DNA from: DASZOC01 sp035550975
GTDB taxonomy: Bacteria > Actinomycetota > CADDZG01 > WHSQ01
NCBI GenBank assembly: GCA_035550975.1
Contig: DASZOC010000048.1
Span: forward strand, 1-13,225
Length of the DNA: 13,225 nt
Reading direction: 5' to 3'
Shown here: positions 6,731 to 13,225 of the stretch, piece after piece
Numbering within the stretch: the stretch's first letter is position 1
Layout: every line of letters starts with the position of its first letter
The notes under the pieces: model-generated
The model's input: the letters and a program-made list of their open reading frames with translations, nothing else
The model's database searches: none
Told to the model about the DNA's origin: nothing
Program-made: the position numbers and the translations under genes

Positions 6731-7594
6731 ATGAGCCCGGCTAAGAAGGCCACCTCGGCCCGTTCCGGCGCCTCGTCCAAGGCCACCAAGACCACCACCA
6801 AGAAGACCGCCGCGAAGAAGAAGGTCGCCGCGGCCGGTTCGGGCGCGAAGAAGGCCGTCAAGAAGGCGGTCGCGAAGGCGGACCAGGCGAAGCGAGCGGT
6901 GTCCAAGGCGACGGCCAAGAAGACGCCCGCGAAGAAGGCGCCGAAGCCTCCCGTCCAGAAAGCGACTGCGAAGAAGAAGGCGGCGGCCAAGACGGCGCGC
7001 GAGGACAAGTCGACGGCGCGAAAGACCCCGAAGAAAACCGCAGCCAAGAAGACCGTGGCGAGCAAGCCGGCGCCGAAGACTGCGGCGGCCGAGGCGTCTG
7101 CAGCTGCCCCCAAGAACCCGAAGAAGGCGAACGCAACCCGCGAGGAGCGCCGCCCGGTTCCCAAGCCGGTGACCCGGTCTGCCCCCGCCGCGCCGCCTAA
7201 GAAGAAGGTGCGTCCGGCGAAGTTGTCGCCCGATCAGCTGGCGAAGATCAAGCAGAACCTCGAGACCAAGCGCGCGGAGCTCGAGGAGCGGCAGAAGGAG
7301 CTCGAGGAATCTTCTTTCGACTCGACCCAGTCCGACATCACCGGCGAGGTCGGGCTCGACGAAGACTTCGCGGATGCCGGAACGGCGACCTTCGAGCGCG
7401 AGCGCGATCTATCGATCCGCAACAACATCCGCGATCTCATCGACCAGGTGACGAGGGCGGCCCGGCGGATCGACGAGGGCACCTATGGGACCTGCGAACG
7501 GTGCGGTCAGCCGATCGACGCGACACGGCTGAGGGAGTTGCCGCATGCGTCTCTCTGTCTCGATTGCAAACGCCGAGAGGAACGCGCTCGTTAG
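6731..7594 (+). CDS. DksA/TraR zinc-finger protein with histone H1-like Lys/Ala tail (DdbA-like)
   Basis: A 287-aa two-part protein. Residues 1-164 are a basic low-complexity tail of AKK/KKA/PAKKA units (42 Lys in 164 residues), like histone H1 C-terminal tails, and should bind DNA. Residues about 165-287 are a TraR/DksA domain: coiled coil (LAKIKQNLETKRAELEERQ, about 170-188; also 221-250), an acidic DEDFADAGT segment (210-218), and a C4 zinc finger with Cys255, Cys258, Cys276 and Cys279 (TCERCGQPID ... SLCLDCKRREE). DksA proteins enter the RNA polymerase secondary channel. The gene in the same position in Streptomyces coelicolor, SCO2075 (DdbA), is described as a bifunctional histone/DksA-like protein, and this looks like its counterpart. 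It has a -10-like TATCGT 9 nt upstream and no SD. Its 3' end overlaps lspA by 50 nt. Confidence 0.92.
   Translation: MSPAKKATSARSGASSKATKTTTKKTAAKKKVAAAGSGAKKAVKKAVAKADQAKRAVSKATAKKTPAKKAPKPPVQKATAKKKAAAKTAREDKSTARKTPKKTAAKKTVASKPAPKTAAAEASAAAPKNPKKANATREERRPVPKPVTRSAPAAPPKKKVRPAKLSPDQLAKIKQNLETKRAELEERQKELEESSFDSTQSDITGEVGLDEDFADAGTATFERERDLSIRNNIRDLIDQVTRAARRIDEGTYGTCERCGQPIDATRLRELPHASLCLDCKRREERAR
7531..7537 (+). promoter_or_regulatory. Strong Shine-Dalgarno of lspA embedded in the DksA-like zinc finger
   Basis: GAGGGAG lies 7 nt before the ATG at 7545 and is one of the best SD matches in the window. It is encoded within the codons for RLREL of the upstream zinc finger, and it decides the lspA start in favour of 7545. 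Confidence 0.55.
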
Positions 7595-8045
7595 CCGGTC
7601 CTACGGCTTGCTCCTCCTGGTCGCCGCGCTCGTGATCGCCGTAGACCAGCTGACGAAACAGCTTGCGCTCGAGGCGCTCGCGGATGGGCCGATCCACCTG
7701 ATAGACGGCGCGGTGTCGCTATCGTTGCACTACAACCCGGGCGGCGCGTTCGGGATCCTGCAAGGGATGCCGTGGTTCTTCCTCGTCGCCACGCTGATCG
7801 TCTCGGCGCTCATCCTCGTGTGGGCGAGGTCGCTGCCGGGGACCGCGCACATCGTCCCCCTCGGGCTGGTCCTCGGCGGTGGCCTCGGCAACGCCACCGA
7901 CCGGGTCGTCCGCGACACGGGAGGACGGGTCGTCGATTTCATCGACCTTCATGTATGGCCGGTCTTCAACGTCGCCGACTCGGCGATCGTCGTTGGGGTC
8001 GGCCTACTGTTGTTCGTTAGCGCCCGCTCCGATACGCGCTCGTGA
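7545..8045 (+). CDS. lspA: Lipoprotein signal peptidase (signal peptidase II)
   Basis: A 166-aa inner-membrane aspartyl protease that cleaves the signal peptide from diacylglyceryl-modified prolipoproteins. The catalytic aspartates are Asp119 in GNATDRVVRDTGGRVVDFID and Asp145 in FNVADSAIV. DQLTK (34-38) and YNPGGAFG (63-70) are further conserved blocks, and four hydrophobic segments are visible (about 20-34, 77-94, 102-114, 141-159). The ATG at 7545 is preferred because GAGGGAG lies 7 nt before it; it makes the gene overlap the DksA-like gene by 50 nt and gives a slightly long cytoplasmic N-terminus. A TTG at 7608 is an alternative that would shorten the first helix. The stop overlaps the rluD GTG by 4 nt, indicating one transcript. 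Confidence 0.93.
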   Translation: MRLSVSIANAERNALVSRSYGLLLLVAALVIAVDQLTKQLALEALADGPIHLIDGAVSLSLHYNPGGAFGILQGMPWFFLVATLIVSALILVWARSLPGTAHIVPLGLVLGGGLGNATDRVVRDTGGRVVDFIDLHVWPVFNVADSAIVVGVGLLLFVSARSDTRS

Positions 8046-8959
8046 TCCAGTTCGGTGCGTCCGCCGACGAAGTCGGAGCACGGCTGGACGTAGTCGTCGC
8101 GGCACGTGCCGGCGTCCCCAGGACCCTCGCGCAGCGTGCGATCACCTCCGGCGCGATCACGGTCGCCGGACGCATGGTTCGGCCCAGCTACCGCCTCGAG
8201 GAAGCCGACGTCGTGTCGGGGGAGGTCCCCGATCCGGTCTTCGCCGCGCCCGAGGCCGAAGACATCCCCGTAGAGGTCCGCTACAGCGACGACCGGGTGC
8301 TGGTCGTGTCGAAACCGCCGGGCCTGGTCACGCATCCCGCTGCCGGACACACGTCCGGCACACTCGTGAACGCGCTGCTGGCGCTGGGCGGTCCGCTAGC
8401 GCGCGGCAGCTCCAGCCGTCCGGGGATCGTGCACCGCCTCGACAAGGACACGAGCGGGCTCCTGCTCGTCGCCAGAGACGACGCCGCCCATGCCGCGCTC
8501 GTAGAGCACCTGAGGGCGCGCGCCATCACCCGTCGCTACCTCGCGCTGGTCCGCGGTGCCCCACCGTCGCGGAGCGGCACGATCGACGCGCCCGTCGGAC
8601 GGCACCCGAGCGACCGCAAGCGGATGGCGGTCGTGCCCGGGGGCAGGGCATCGGTGACCCACTACGACACGCTCGCCGCGACGGCGACCGAGACGCTGTT
8701 GGGGGTGACGCTCGAGACGGGGCGGACCCACCAGATCAGGGTCCACCTCGGCCACCTGGGGCACCCCGTCGTCGGGGACCGGACCTACGGGGGCCGCTCC
8801 GATCGCTCCATCGCCCTCGGCTGCGACCGCCCCTTCCTGCACGCGGCGGCCCTCGCTTTCCCCCACCCCGACGACGGGCGCCGGATCGAGGTGACCGACC
8901 CGCTGCCGGCCGATCTCGAGGCGGTCCTCGAGCGGGCGGGGATCGCCGTCCCCAGGTAA
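8042..8959 (+). CDS. rluD: RluA/RluD family 23S rRNA pseudouridine synthase
   Basis: A 305-aa protein that isomerises uridines in RNA; the domain order and position point to the RluD type, which modifies helix 69 of 23S rRNA, but exact target sites cannot be read from sequence. Residues about 13-60 form an S4 RNA-binding domain (ARLDVVVAARAGVPRTLAQRAI). The catalytic domain has the RluA motif HRLDKDTSGLLL (131-142) with Asp134 as the nucleophile. LETGRTHQIRVHLGHLGHPVVGD (224-246) and FLHAAALAF (265-273) are the other family blocks. The GTG at 8042 overlaps the lspA stop as GTGA; with no clear SD, coupling to lspA is likely. The lspA-rluD pairing is common in actinobacteria. Confidence 0.93.
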   Translation: MIQFGASADEVGARLDVVVAARAGVPRTLAQRAITSGAITVAGRMVRPSYRLEEADVVSGEVPDPVFAAPEAEDIPVEVRYSDDRVLVVSKPPGLVTHPAAGHTSGTLVNALLALGGPLARGSSSRPGIVHRLDKDTSGLLLVARDDAAHAALVEHLRARAITRRYLALVRGAPPSRSGTIDAPVGRHPSDRKRMAVVPGGRASVTHYDTLAATATETLLGVTLETGRTHQIRVHLGHLGHPVVGDRTYGGRSDRSIALGCDRPFLHAAALAFPHPDDGRRIEVTDPLPADLEAVLERAGIAVPR

Positions 8960-9046
8960 CGCACAGCCTCATCCCCTGGCGCGCCAACAGTGCGCTGCGT
9001 CACGCTGGAGACGATGACCTCCTCGTACGCTGTTGTCGCAGGTCAG

Positions 9047-9071
9047 CGGCCTTTTTCCGGGAAAGACGCCG
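9047..9071 (+). terminator. Imperfect hairpin downstream of rluD
   Basis: CGGC (9047-9050) pairs with GCCG (9068-9071); after one C-C mismatch, TTTTTC (9052-9057) pairs with GAAAGA (9061-9066), including one T-G wobble, around a CGG triloop. No T-run follows, so if it ends the lspA-rluD transcript it would be of the U-less type. It could also be an operator upstream of the dnaE promoter. Confidence 0.3.
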
Positions 9072-9076
9072 AGGTC

Positions 9077-9105
9077 TTGAGCCCGGTGCCATATTGAGTT
9101 ACAAC
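9077..9105 (+). promoter_or_regulatory. Candidate housekeeping-sigma promoter of dnaE
   Basis: TTGAGC (9077-9082) and TACAAC (9100-9105) are each 4 of 6 to the -35/-10 consensus with an ideal 17-nt spacer. The predicted start near 9112 would give a leader of about 29 nt before the dnaE TTG. GAGTT-AC-AACTC (9096-9107) makes a 5-bp dyad over the -10 box. Confidence 0.4.
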
Positions 9106-9140
9106 TCTGTGATTCACCCTCTCCAGATGGGACCGGCAAG

Positions 9141-12100
9141 TTGAGCTTCGTGCACCTCCATGCGCATACCGAGTACTCGATGCTCGACGGCGCGAGCCGC
9201 ATCGGCGAGCTGTTCGCAGCGGCCGCCGACGCCGACATGCCCGCGTGCGCGATCACCGACCACGGCGTCATGTACGGGGCGCTCGACTTCTGGAAGTCCG
9301 GAACGAAGGCCGGCGTGAAGCCGATCCTGGGGATGGAGGGCTACCTCTTCGGCGGCGACCGGCGTCTGAAGCCGCCGCAGAAGGAGAACAACGACAAGAC
9401 CTTCCACCTGACGCTGCTCGCCAGCGACGACACCGGCTACAAGAACCTCGGCAAGATATCGACGAAGGCGTGGCTGGAAGGCTTCCACTACAACGCCCGC
9501 TCGGACTGGGAGCTGCTGACGGAGTATGCCGAAGGGATCATCTGTTTGTCGGGGTGTCTGTCGGCCGAGATCCCGAAGCTGATCGTCGCAGGTGACCTCG
9601 CCGGTGCGCGGCGCAAGGCCGCCCAGTACCGCGACCTGTTCGGCGACCGCTTCTACCTCGAGCTACAGGACCACGGGATCCCGGCGCAGCGACCGCTGAA
9701 CGACGAGCTGGTGCGTATCGGCCGGGAGATGGGGATCTCGTGGGTCGCAACCAACGACTCGCACTACACGCACAAAGAAGATGCGTCGGCGCACGAGGTC
9801 CTGCTCTGCATCAACACCGGCAGCGAGCTGTCGGATCCGAACCGCTTCAAGTTCGATTCCGACGAGTTCTATCTGAAGACGCCCCAGGAGATGCACGCGG
9901 CCTTCGCTCGGTGGCCGGGCGCGTGCGAGAACACGCTGGAGGTGGCCGATCGTTGCAACGTCGAGCTGACGCTCGAGGGCCACATCCTTCCGGACTTCAA
10001 GGTGCCGCAGGGCCAGACCCTGGACGGCTACCTCCAGGAGCTCGTCTTCGACGGGCTGCGACGTCGCTACGATGAGGTCACGCGCGAGGTACACGAGCGT
10101 GCCGCTTACGAGCTTCGCGTCATCCAGGACATGAAGTTCCCCGGTTACTTCCTCGTGGTCCAGGACTTCGTCAACTGGGCGAAGCGGAACGGGATACGTG
10201 TCGGTCCCGGACGCGGGAGCGCGGCGGGCTCGATCGTCAGCTACGCGCTCGGGATCACCGAGCTCGACCCGCTGCGCTACGACTTGATGTTCGAACGTTT
10301 CCTCAATCCCGAGCGGATCGCGATGCCCGACATCGACATCGACTTCGACGACCGTAAGCGGGGCGACGTCATCCGTTACGTCCAGGAGAAATACGGTGAG
10401 GACCGCGTCGCGCAGATCGTCACCTACGGCACGATCAAGGGGAAGCAGGCGATCAAGGACGCCGCGCGGGTGCTCGGTTTCCCGTACCAGGAAGGCGATC
10501 GGCTCTGCAAGATGTACCCCGCGCTCGTCATGGGCCGCGACTCGGGCTTGCACAACGCGCTCGAGGCGAGCCCCGACCTCAAACAGGCATACGCCGAGGG
10601 CGGCGCCGCGAAGGAGATCATCGACACCGCGCTGAAGATCGAGAACCTCAAGCGGTCGGCGGGCATCCACGCAGCCGCGGTCGTGATCGGACGCGACCCA
10701 CTGGTCGAGCACCTGCCGCTCAGGCGCGGCGAGCACGGCGAGGTGGTCACGCAGTTCGACATGAAGGGCGTCGAAGAGCTCGGCCTCCTGAAGATGGACT
10801 TCCTCGGTCTACGGAACCTGTCGGTCATCGATCTCACCCGCGACTATGTCCGGGCTAACAAGAACACCGATATCGACGTCGACGCCCTCGACTTCGCCGA
10901 TCCGAAGGTCTACGAGATGCTTTCACGCGGCGACACCGACGGTGTCTTCCAGCTGGAATCGGAAGGCATGCGGCGGTACCTGAAGCAGCTGAAGCCGACG
11001 CGCTTCGAGCACATCATGGCGATGGTGGCGCTGTACCGCCCCGGCCCTATGGATCAGATCCCGACGTATGTCCAGCGCATGCACGACCCGACGAAGGTGA
11101 CGTACCTGCACCCCGAGCTCGAAGAGCTCACCCAGGAGACGTTTGGTGTCCTCGTCTACCAGGAGCAGATCGTCCAGACCCTGCAGAAGGTTGCCGGCTA
11201 CACACCCGGTCAAGCAGACCTCGTCCGCAAGGCGATCGGCAAGAAGGACCGCAACATCATGGCGGCGGAGAAGCCGCGCTTCATCGAGGGCTGTGCGAAC
11301 GGGGGGCTCGGCGAGACGGAAGCGCAGCATCTATGGGGGCTGATCGAGCGCTTCGCGGACTATTCGTTCAACCGAGCTCACGCGGCCTGCTACGCATACA
11401 TCGCGTACCAGACCGCGTGGTTGAAGGCTCATCACCCGGTTGAGTACATGGCCGCGTTGCTCACCTCGGTCAAGGACAACAAGGACGCAAAGCCGTTCTA
11501 CCTGCACGTCGCGCGGAAGATGGGGATCCCGGTGTTGATCCCCGACATCAACACCTCCGAGGTCGACTTCACGCCCGTCGGCGACTCCGTCCGCTTCGGC
11601 CTATCGGCGATCCGCGGCGTCGGCGAGAACGTAGTGATGAAGATCATCGAAGGTCGCAAGACGAAGGGCGTGTTCGAGTCGTTCTACGACTTCTGCCGCA
11701 AGGTCGACTACACGTGCCTGAACAAGAAGACCCTCGAGTCGTTGATCCTCGCGGGAGCGTTCGAGTCGGTCGGACACACGCGCAAAGGCCTCGAGGAAGC
11801 CTTCGAGGTCATCGCCGCCGAGGTCGTCGAGCAACGCAAGATGCAGGAGCACGGTCAGTTCGACCTCTTCAGCGGTGGCGGCGAACCCGTGCACCACGAG
11901 ACGCCGATATCGATGGAGGAACATCCGAAGGACGTGATGCTGATAAAGGAGAAGGAGGCGCTGGGCCTCTACGTCTCCGACCACCCTCTGCTCGGTGTGG
12001 AGGGCCTGCTTGGACGGATGTGCGACTGTTCCATAGCGGCCCTCGCGGAGCGCGCGCCCGGCGACACGTGCACGATCGGTGGCATCGTCGCCGGCTTCCA

Positions 12101-12557
12101 GAAGAAGCTCACGCGCCGCGGCGACATCATGGTGCTCCTCCAGGTAGAAGACCTGTCCGGCGGCAGCGTAGAGGTCGTCGTGTTCGCCCGCACCTACGAG
12201 CAGTACGCGGCTCTCCTTCGGCCGGATGCGATCTTGTTGATCAAGGGCCGGGTGGACCGGGATGTGCGTGACGACAGCGTGAAGTTCATGGCGCTCGAGG
12301 TCCGGGAGCCGAACCTCGGTGACGAGCAGCCGGTGGTGATCAACCTGACGGCCGACGGTTGCACCGAGAAGATCGTCGATTCGCTGAAAGAGGTGCTGTC
12401 GAGTCATCCGGGCAGCACGCAGGTGTTCCTGCACCTCGCGAAGGGACCGAGCACGACGGTTCTCCGGCTCGGCAGCCAGTACGCGGTCGACACCCGCAAC
12501 GGCCTCTACGCGGAGCTCAAGACCATCCTGGGCCCCGACGCGCTCGTTCCTTCCTAG
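9141..12557 (+). CDS. dnaE: DNA polymerase III alpha subunit DnaE (DnaE1 type)
   Basis: A 1138-aa replicative polymerase subunit. The PHP domain (1-~270) has what look like all nine metal ligands of an active PHP exonuclease: His7, His9, Asp16, His41, Glu66, His89, Cys139, Asp206 and His208. This implies built-in proofreading, as shown for mycobacterial DnaE1. The polymerase core has GPGRGSAAGS (355-364), the catalytic Asp399 and Asp401 in PDIDIDFDD and Asp553 in KMDFLGLRNL. YRPGPM (632-637) and FNRAHAACYAY (743-753) are further C-family blocks. QFDLF (906-910) is the beta-clamp binding motif, and an OB fold lies about 976-1055. The TTG at 9141 gives the standard N-terminus (SFVHLHAHTEYSMLDG); the only SD-like sequence is GGGA 8 nt upstream. 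The preceding 181-bp gap has a candidate promoter. Confidence 0.97.
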   Translation: MSFVHLHAHTEYSMLDGASRIGELFAAAADADMPACAITDHGVMYGALDFWKSGTKAGVKPILGMEGYLFGGDRRLKPPQKENNDKTFHLTLLASDDTGYKNLGKISTKAWLEGFHYNARSDWELLTEYAEGIICLSGCLSAEIPKLIVAGDLAGARRKAAQYRDLFGDRFYLELQDHGIPAQRPLNDELVRIGREMGISWVATNDSHYTHKEDASAHEVLLCINTGSELSDPNRFKFDSDEFYLKTPQEMHAAFARWPGACENTLEVADRCNVELTLEGHILPDFKVPQGQTLDGYLQELVFDGLRRRYDEVTREVHERAAYELRVIQDMKFPGYFLVVQDFVNWAKRNGIRVGPGRGSAAGSIVSYALGITELDPLRYDLMFERFLNPERIAMPDIDIDFDDRKRGDVIRYVQEKYGEDRVAQIVTYGTIKGKQAIKDAARVLGFPYQEGDRLCKMYPALVMGRDSGLHNALEASPDLKQAYAEGGAAKEIIDTALKIENLKRSAGIHAAAVVIGRDPLVEHLPLRRGEHGEVVTQFDMKGVEELGLLKMDFLGLRNLSVIDLTRDYVRANKNTDIDVDALDFADPKVYEMLSRGDTDGVFQLESEGMRRYLKQLKPTRFEHIMAMVALYRPGPMDQIPTYVQRMHDPTKVTYLHPELEELTQETFGVLVYQEQIVQTLQKVAGYTPGQADLVRKAIGKKDRNIMAAEKPRFIEGCANGGLGETEAQHLWGLIERFADYSFNRAHAACYAYIAYQTAWLKAHHPVEYMAALLTSVKDNKDAKPFYLHVARKMGIPVLIPDINTSEVDFTPVGDSVRFGLSAIRGVGENVVMKIIEGRKTKGVFESFYDFCRKVDYTCLNKKTLESLILAGAFESVGHTRKGLEEAFEVIAAEVVEQRKMQEHGQFDLFSGGGEPVHHETPISMEEHPKDVMLIKEKEALGLYVSDHPLLGVEGLLGRMCDCSIAALAERAPGDTCTIGGIVAGFQKKLTRRGDIMVLLQVEDLSGGSVEVVVFARTYEQYAALLRPDAILLIKGRVDRDVRDDSVKFMALEVREPNLGDEQPVVINLTADGCTEKIVDSLKEVLSSHPGSTQVFLHLAKGPSTTVLRLGSQYAVDTRNGLYAELKTILGPDALVPS

Positions 12558-12570
12558 CCCTCGCGCGGGC
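12557..12570 (+). terminator. Short GC hairpin at the dnaE stop codon
   Basis: GCCC-TCGCGC-GGGC is a 4-bp stem with a 6-nt loop starting on the last base of the dnaE TAG, without a T-run. The arrangement resembles the hairpin on the yggT stop (2260-2274). Such short GC stems are common by chance, so this is a weak call. Confidence 0.2.
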
Positions 12571-12589
12571 GGTCGGGGATGATGGTGTC

Positions 12590-12823
12590 GTGCCTTGTTA
12601 TCGCTGCGGACGGGTGCAGACCGATCCGGTGAAGGGCGCGTCCCCGTGGGCCGTCGCGGTGCGCCAGCGCGAGCAGGTGCTCGTGTGTCCCGACTGCCAG
12701 CAGGAGCATCCGTCGTGGGTCGACGAGCTCGATCGCTGCCCCCGGTGCGACAGCACGCGCTTGCGGATCCAGGTGGGGCTGGTCGTTTGCCGGCAGTGCG
12801 GTAACGACTGGGCGGCGGAGTAA
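12590..12823 (+). CDS. Unnamed 77-aa double zinc-ribbon protein
   Basis: A 77-aa protein with four CxxC knuckles: Cys3/6 (CYRC), Cys33/36 (CPDC), Cys50/53 (CPRC) and Cys67/70 (CRQC). The spacing suggests two zinc ribbons, one formed by residues 3-36 and one by 50-70, linked by QQEHPSWVDELDR. The second ribbon ends in VVCRQCGND, similar to rubredoxin-like and transcription-factor ribbons. No enzyme signature, membrane segment or basic tail is present, so it may bind nucleic acid or a protein partner; this is inference. The GTG at 12590 is the only suitable start after the dnaE stop, because it places Cys3 next to the N-terminus; the frame upstream is a dnaE shadow. GGGGAT (12575-12580) is a poor SD, and GATGAT (12578-12583) lies 6 nt before the start. 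hisD follows 18 nt after the stop. Confidence 0.75.
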   Translation: MPCYRCGRVQTDPVKGASPWAVAVRQREQVLVCPDCQQEHPSWVDELDRCPRCDSTRLRIQVGLVVCRQCGNDWAAE

Positions 12824-12829
12824 CTCAAC

Positions 12830-12835
12830 TACGCT
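12830..12835 (+). promoter_or_regulatory. Candidate leaderless -10 element of hisD
   Basis: TACGCT (TAnnnT type) ends 6 nt before the hisD ATG at 12842, entirely within the 18-nt gap after the zinc-ribbon gene. There is no SD in the gap. It would make hisD, the first gene of the usual his operon, independently transcribed. Confidence 0.45.
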
Positions 12836-12841
12836 CTAGCG

Positions 12842-13225
12842 ATGCTGGAGCTCATAGACGGGCGCGGGCAGTCGACGCCGGTGCACATCCCGAGGCCGCG
12901 GCCGGTCGGTGCCGACGGCGATCCCGCGGACATCGTGCGCGGGATCATCGACGAGGTGCGTCTGAAGGGCGACGCGGCGCTGGTCGAGCTGACGGCGCGG
13001 TTCGACGGCCCTCGTCTGTCGCCGGGCGACCTCCTCGTCGGCCAGGACAAGATCGACAAGGCGCGGTCGCTGGTTCGGCCCGAGCTGATCGACGCGCTCG
13101 AGGTCATGGTCGCCCGCCTGCGCCGGACGTGCGAGCAGCAGATGCCGCGGGAATGGTTCGACCGCTCCACCCGCGACGAGGTGATCGGGGAGCTGGTGCG
13201 GCCCCTGCGGCGGGTGGGGGTGTAC
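12842..13225 (+). CDS. hisD: Histidinol dehydrogenase, 5' part (truncated by window end)
   Basis: The first 128 codons of an ORF open to the window edge. HisD is a zinc enzyme that oxidises L-histidinol to L-histidine in two NAD-dependent steps, the last in histidine synthesis. The N-terminal family pattern is clear: ADIVRGIIDEVRLKGDAALVEL, then TARFDG, and VRPLRRVGVY at the edge, which in full HisD proteins continues into the VPGG block. The catalytic Glu/His and zinc ligands lie beyond the window. The ATG at 12842 is chosen for the TACGCT element 6 nt upstream and the normal N-terminal length; MLELIDGRG is typical of short actinobacterial HisD starts. hisD follows dnaE at a similar distance in other actinobacteria, though usually with several genes between. 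Confidence 0.88.
   Translation, partial: MLELIDGRGQSTPVHIPRPRPVGADGDPADIVRGIIDEVRLKGDAALVELTARFDGPRLSPGDLLVGQDKIDKARSLVRPELIDALEVMVARLRRTCEQQMPREWFDRSTRDEVIGELVRPLRRVGVY

Larger units (their letters stand above)
8960..9140. other. Intergenic region rluD-dnaE (181 bp)
   Basis: The only non-coding stretch over 100 bp in the window. It contains a perfect 10-bp palindrome TGGCGCGCCA (8977-8986) 17 nt after the rluD stop, an imperfect hairpin at 9047-9071, a candidate promoter at 9077-9105 and a small dyad GAGTT-AC-AACTC at 9096-9107 over its -10 box. A 27-codon ORF (9014-9097) begins with ATG but has GGAG only 3 nt before it and no recognisable product. No tRNA or known riboswitch is seen. Confidence 0.6.

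Noticed and set aside
6750..7060. Purine-rich AAG/GCG repeats as a possible repeat array
   Set aside because: They are codons for the Lys/Ala tail of the DksA-like protein, irregular in length, with no fixed repeat unit or spacers.
8977..8986. Perfect palindrome TGGCGCGCCA after rluD as a terminator
   Set aside because: It has no loop and no T-run, and GC-only palindromes of this length are expected in such DNA.
9014..9097. A 27-codon ORF in the rluD-dnaE gap
   Set aside because: GGAG is only 3 nt before the ATG, codon usage is mixed, and the ORF overlaps the hairpin and promoter candidates. Kept only as a remote possibility.

Overview
This is a GC-rich, gene-dense chromosomal segment from an actinobacterium (Actinomycetota). 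The gene order is the main evidence. pgeF, yggS, sepF, yggT and divIVA run in one direction, followed by ileS, a histone-tailed DksA/TraR gene, lspA, an RluD-type pseudouridine synthase, dnaE and hisD. This is the well-known series downstream of ftsZ in actinobacteria; in Streptomyces coelicolor the counterparts are SCO2081 to SCO2073, then dnaE (SCO2064) and hisD (SCO2054). The proteins do not look like a typical Streptomyces or Mycobacterium (IleRS2-type synthetase, short DivIVA with a Pro/Ala tail), so a deep-branching or uncultured lineage is likely. I cannot fix the genus from the sequence.

Layout. 85-3488 (+): cell-division flank, with pgeF and yggS (4-nt overlap), sepF, yggT, divIVA and an unnamed two-TM membrane protein with an Ada-like zinc motif. 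3498-6656 (-): ileS, convergent with that block (9-nt gap) and divergent from the next. 6731-8959 (+): DksA/TraR-histone fusion, lspA (50-nt overlap) and rluD (4-nt overlap). 8960-9140: the only sizeable non-coding stretch, holding dyads and a candidate promoter. 9141-12557 (+): dnaE. 12590-12823 (+): an unnamed 77-aa protein with four CxxC pairs. 12842-13225 (+): 5' part of hisD, cut by the window end.

The genes are mostly core functions: SepF and DivIVA organise septum and pole, PgeF edits peptidoglycan precursors, YggS handles PLP, LspA matures lipoproteins, and IleRS, RluD and DnaE serve translation and replication. I see no mobile element, CRISPR array, tRNA, rRNA or defence island.

Points worth a second look: several genes (sepF, divIVA, ileS, the DksA gene, hisD) have a -10-like hexamer 6-9 nt before the start codon and no Shine-Dalgarno, which suggests leaderless transcripts; IleRS has GIHH in place of the HIGH signature, the form linked to mupirocin hyper-resistance; and two small zinc-site proteins sit unnamed in conserved surroundings (3090-3488 and 12590-12823).
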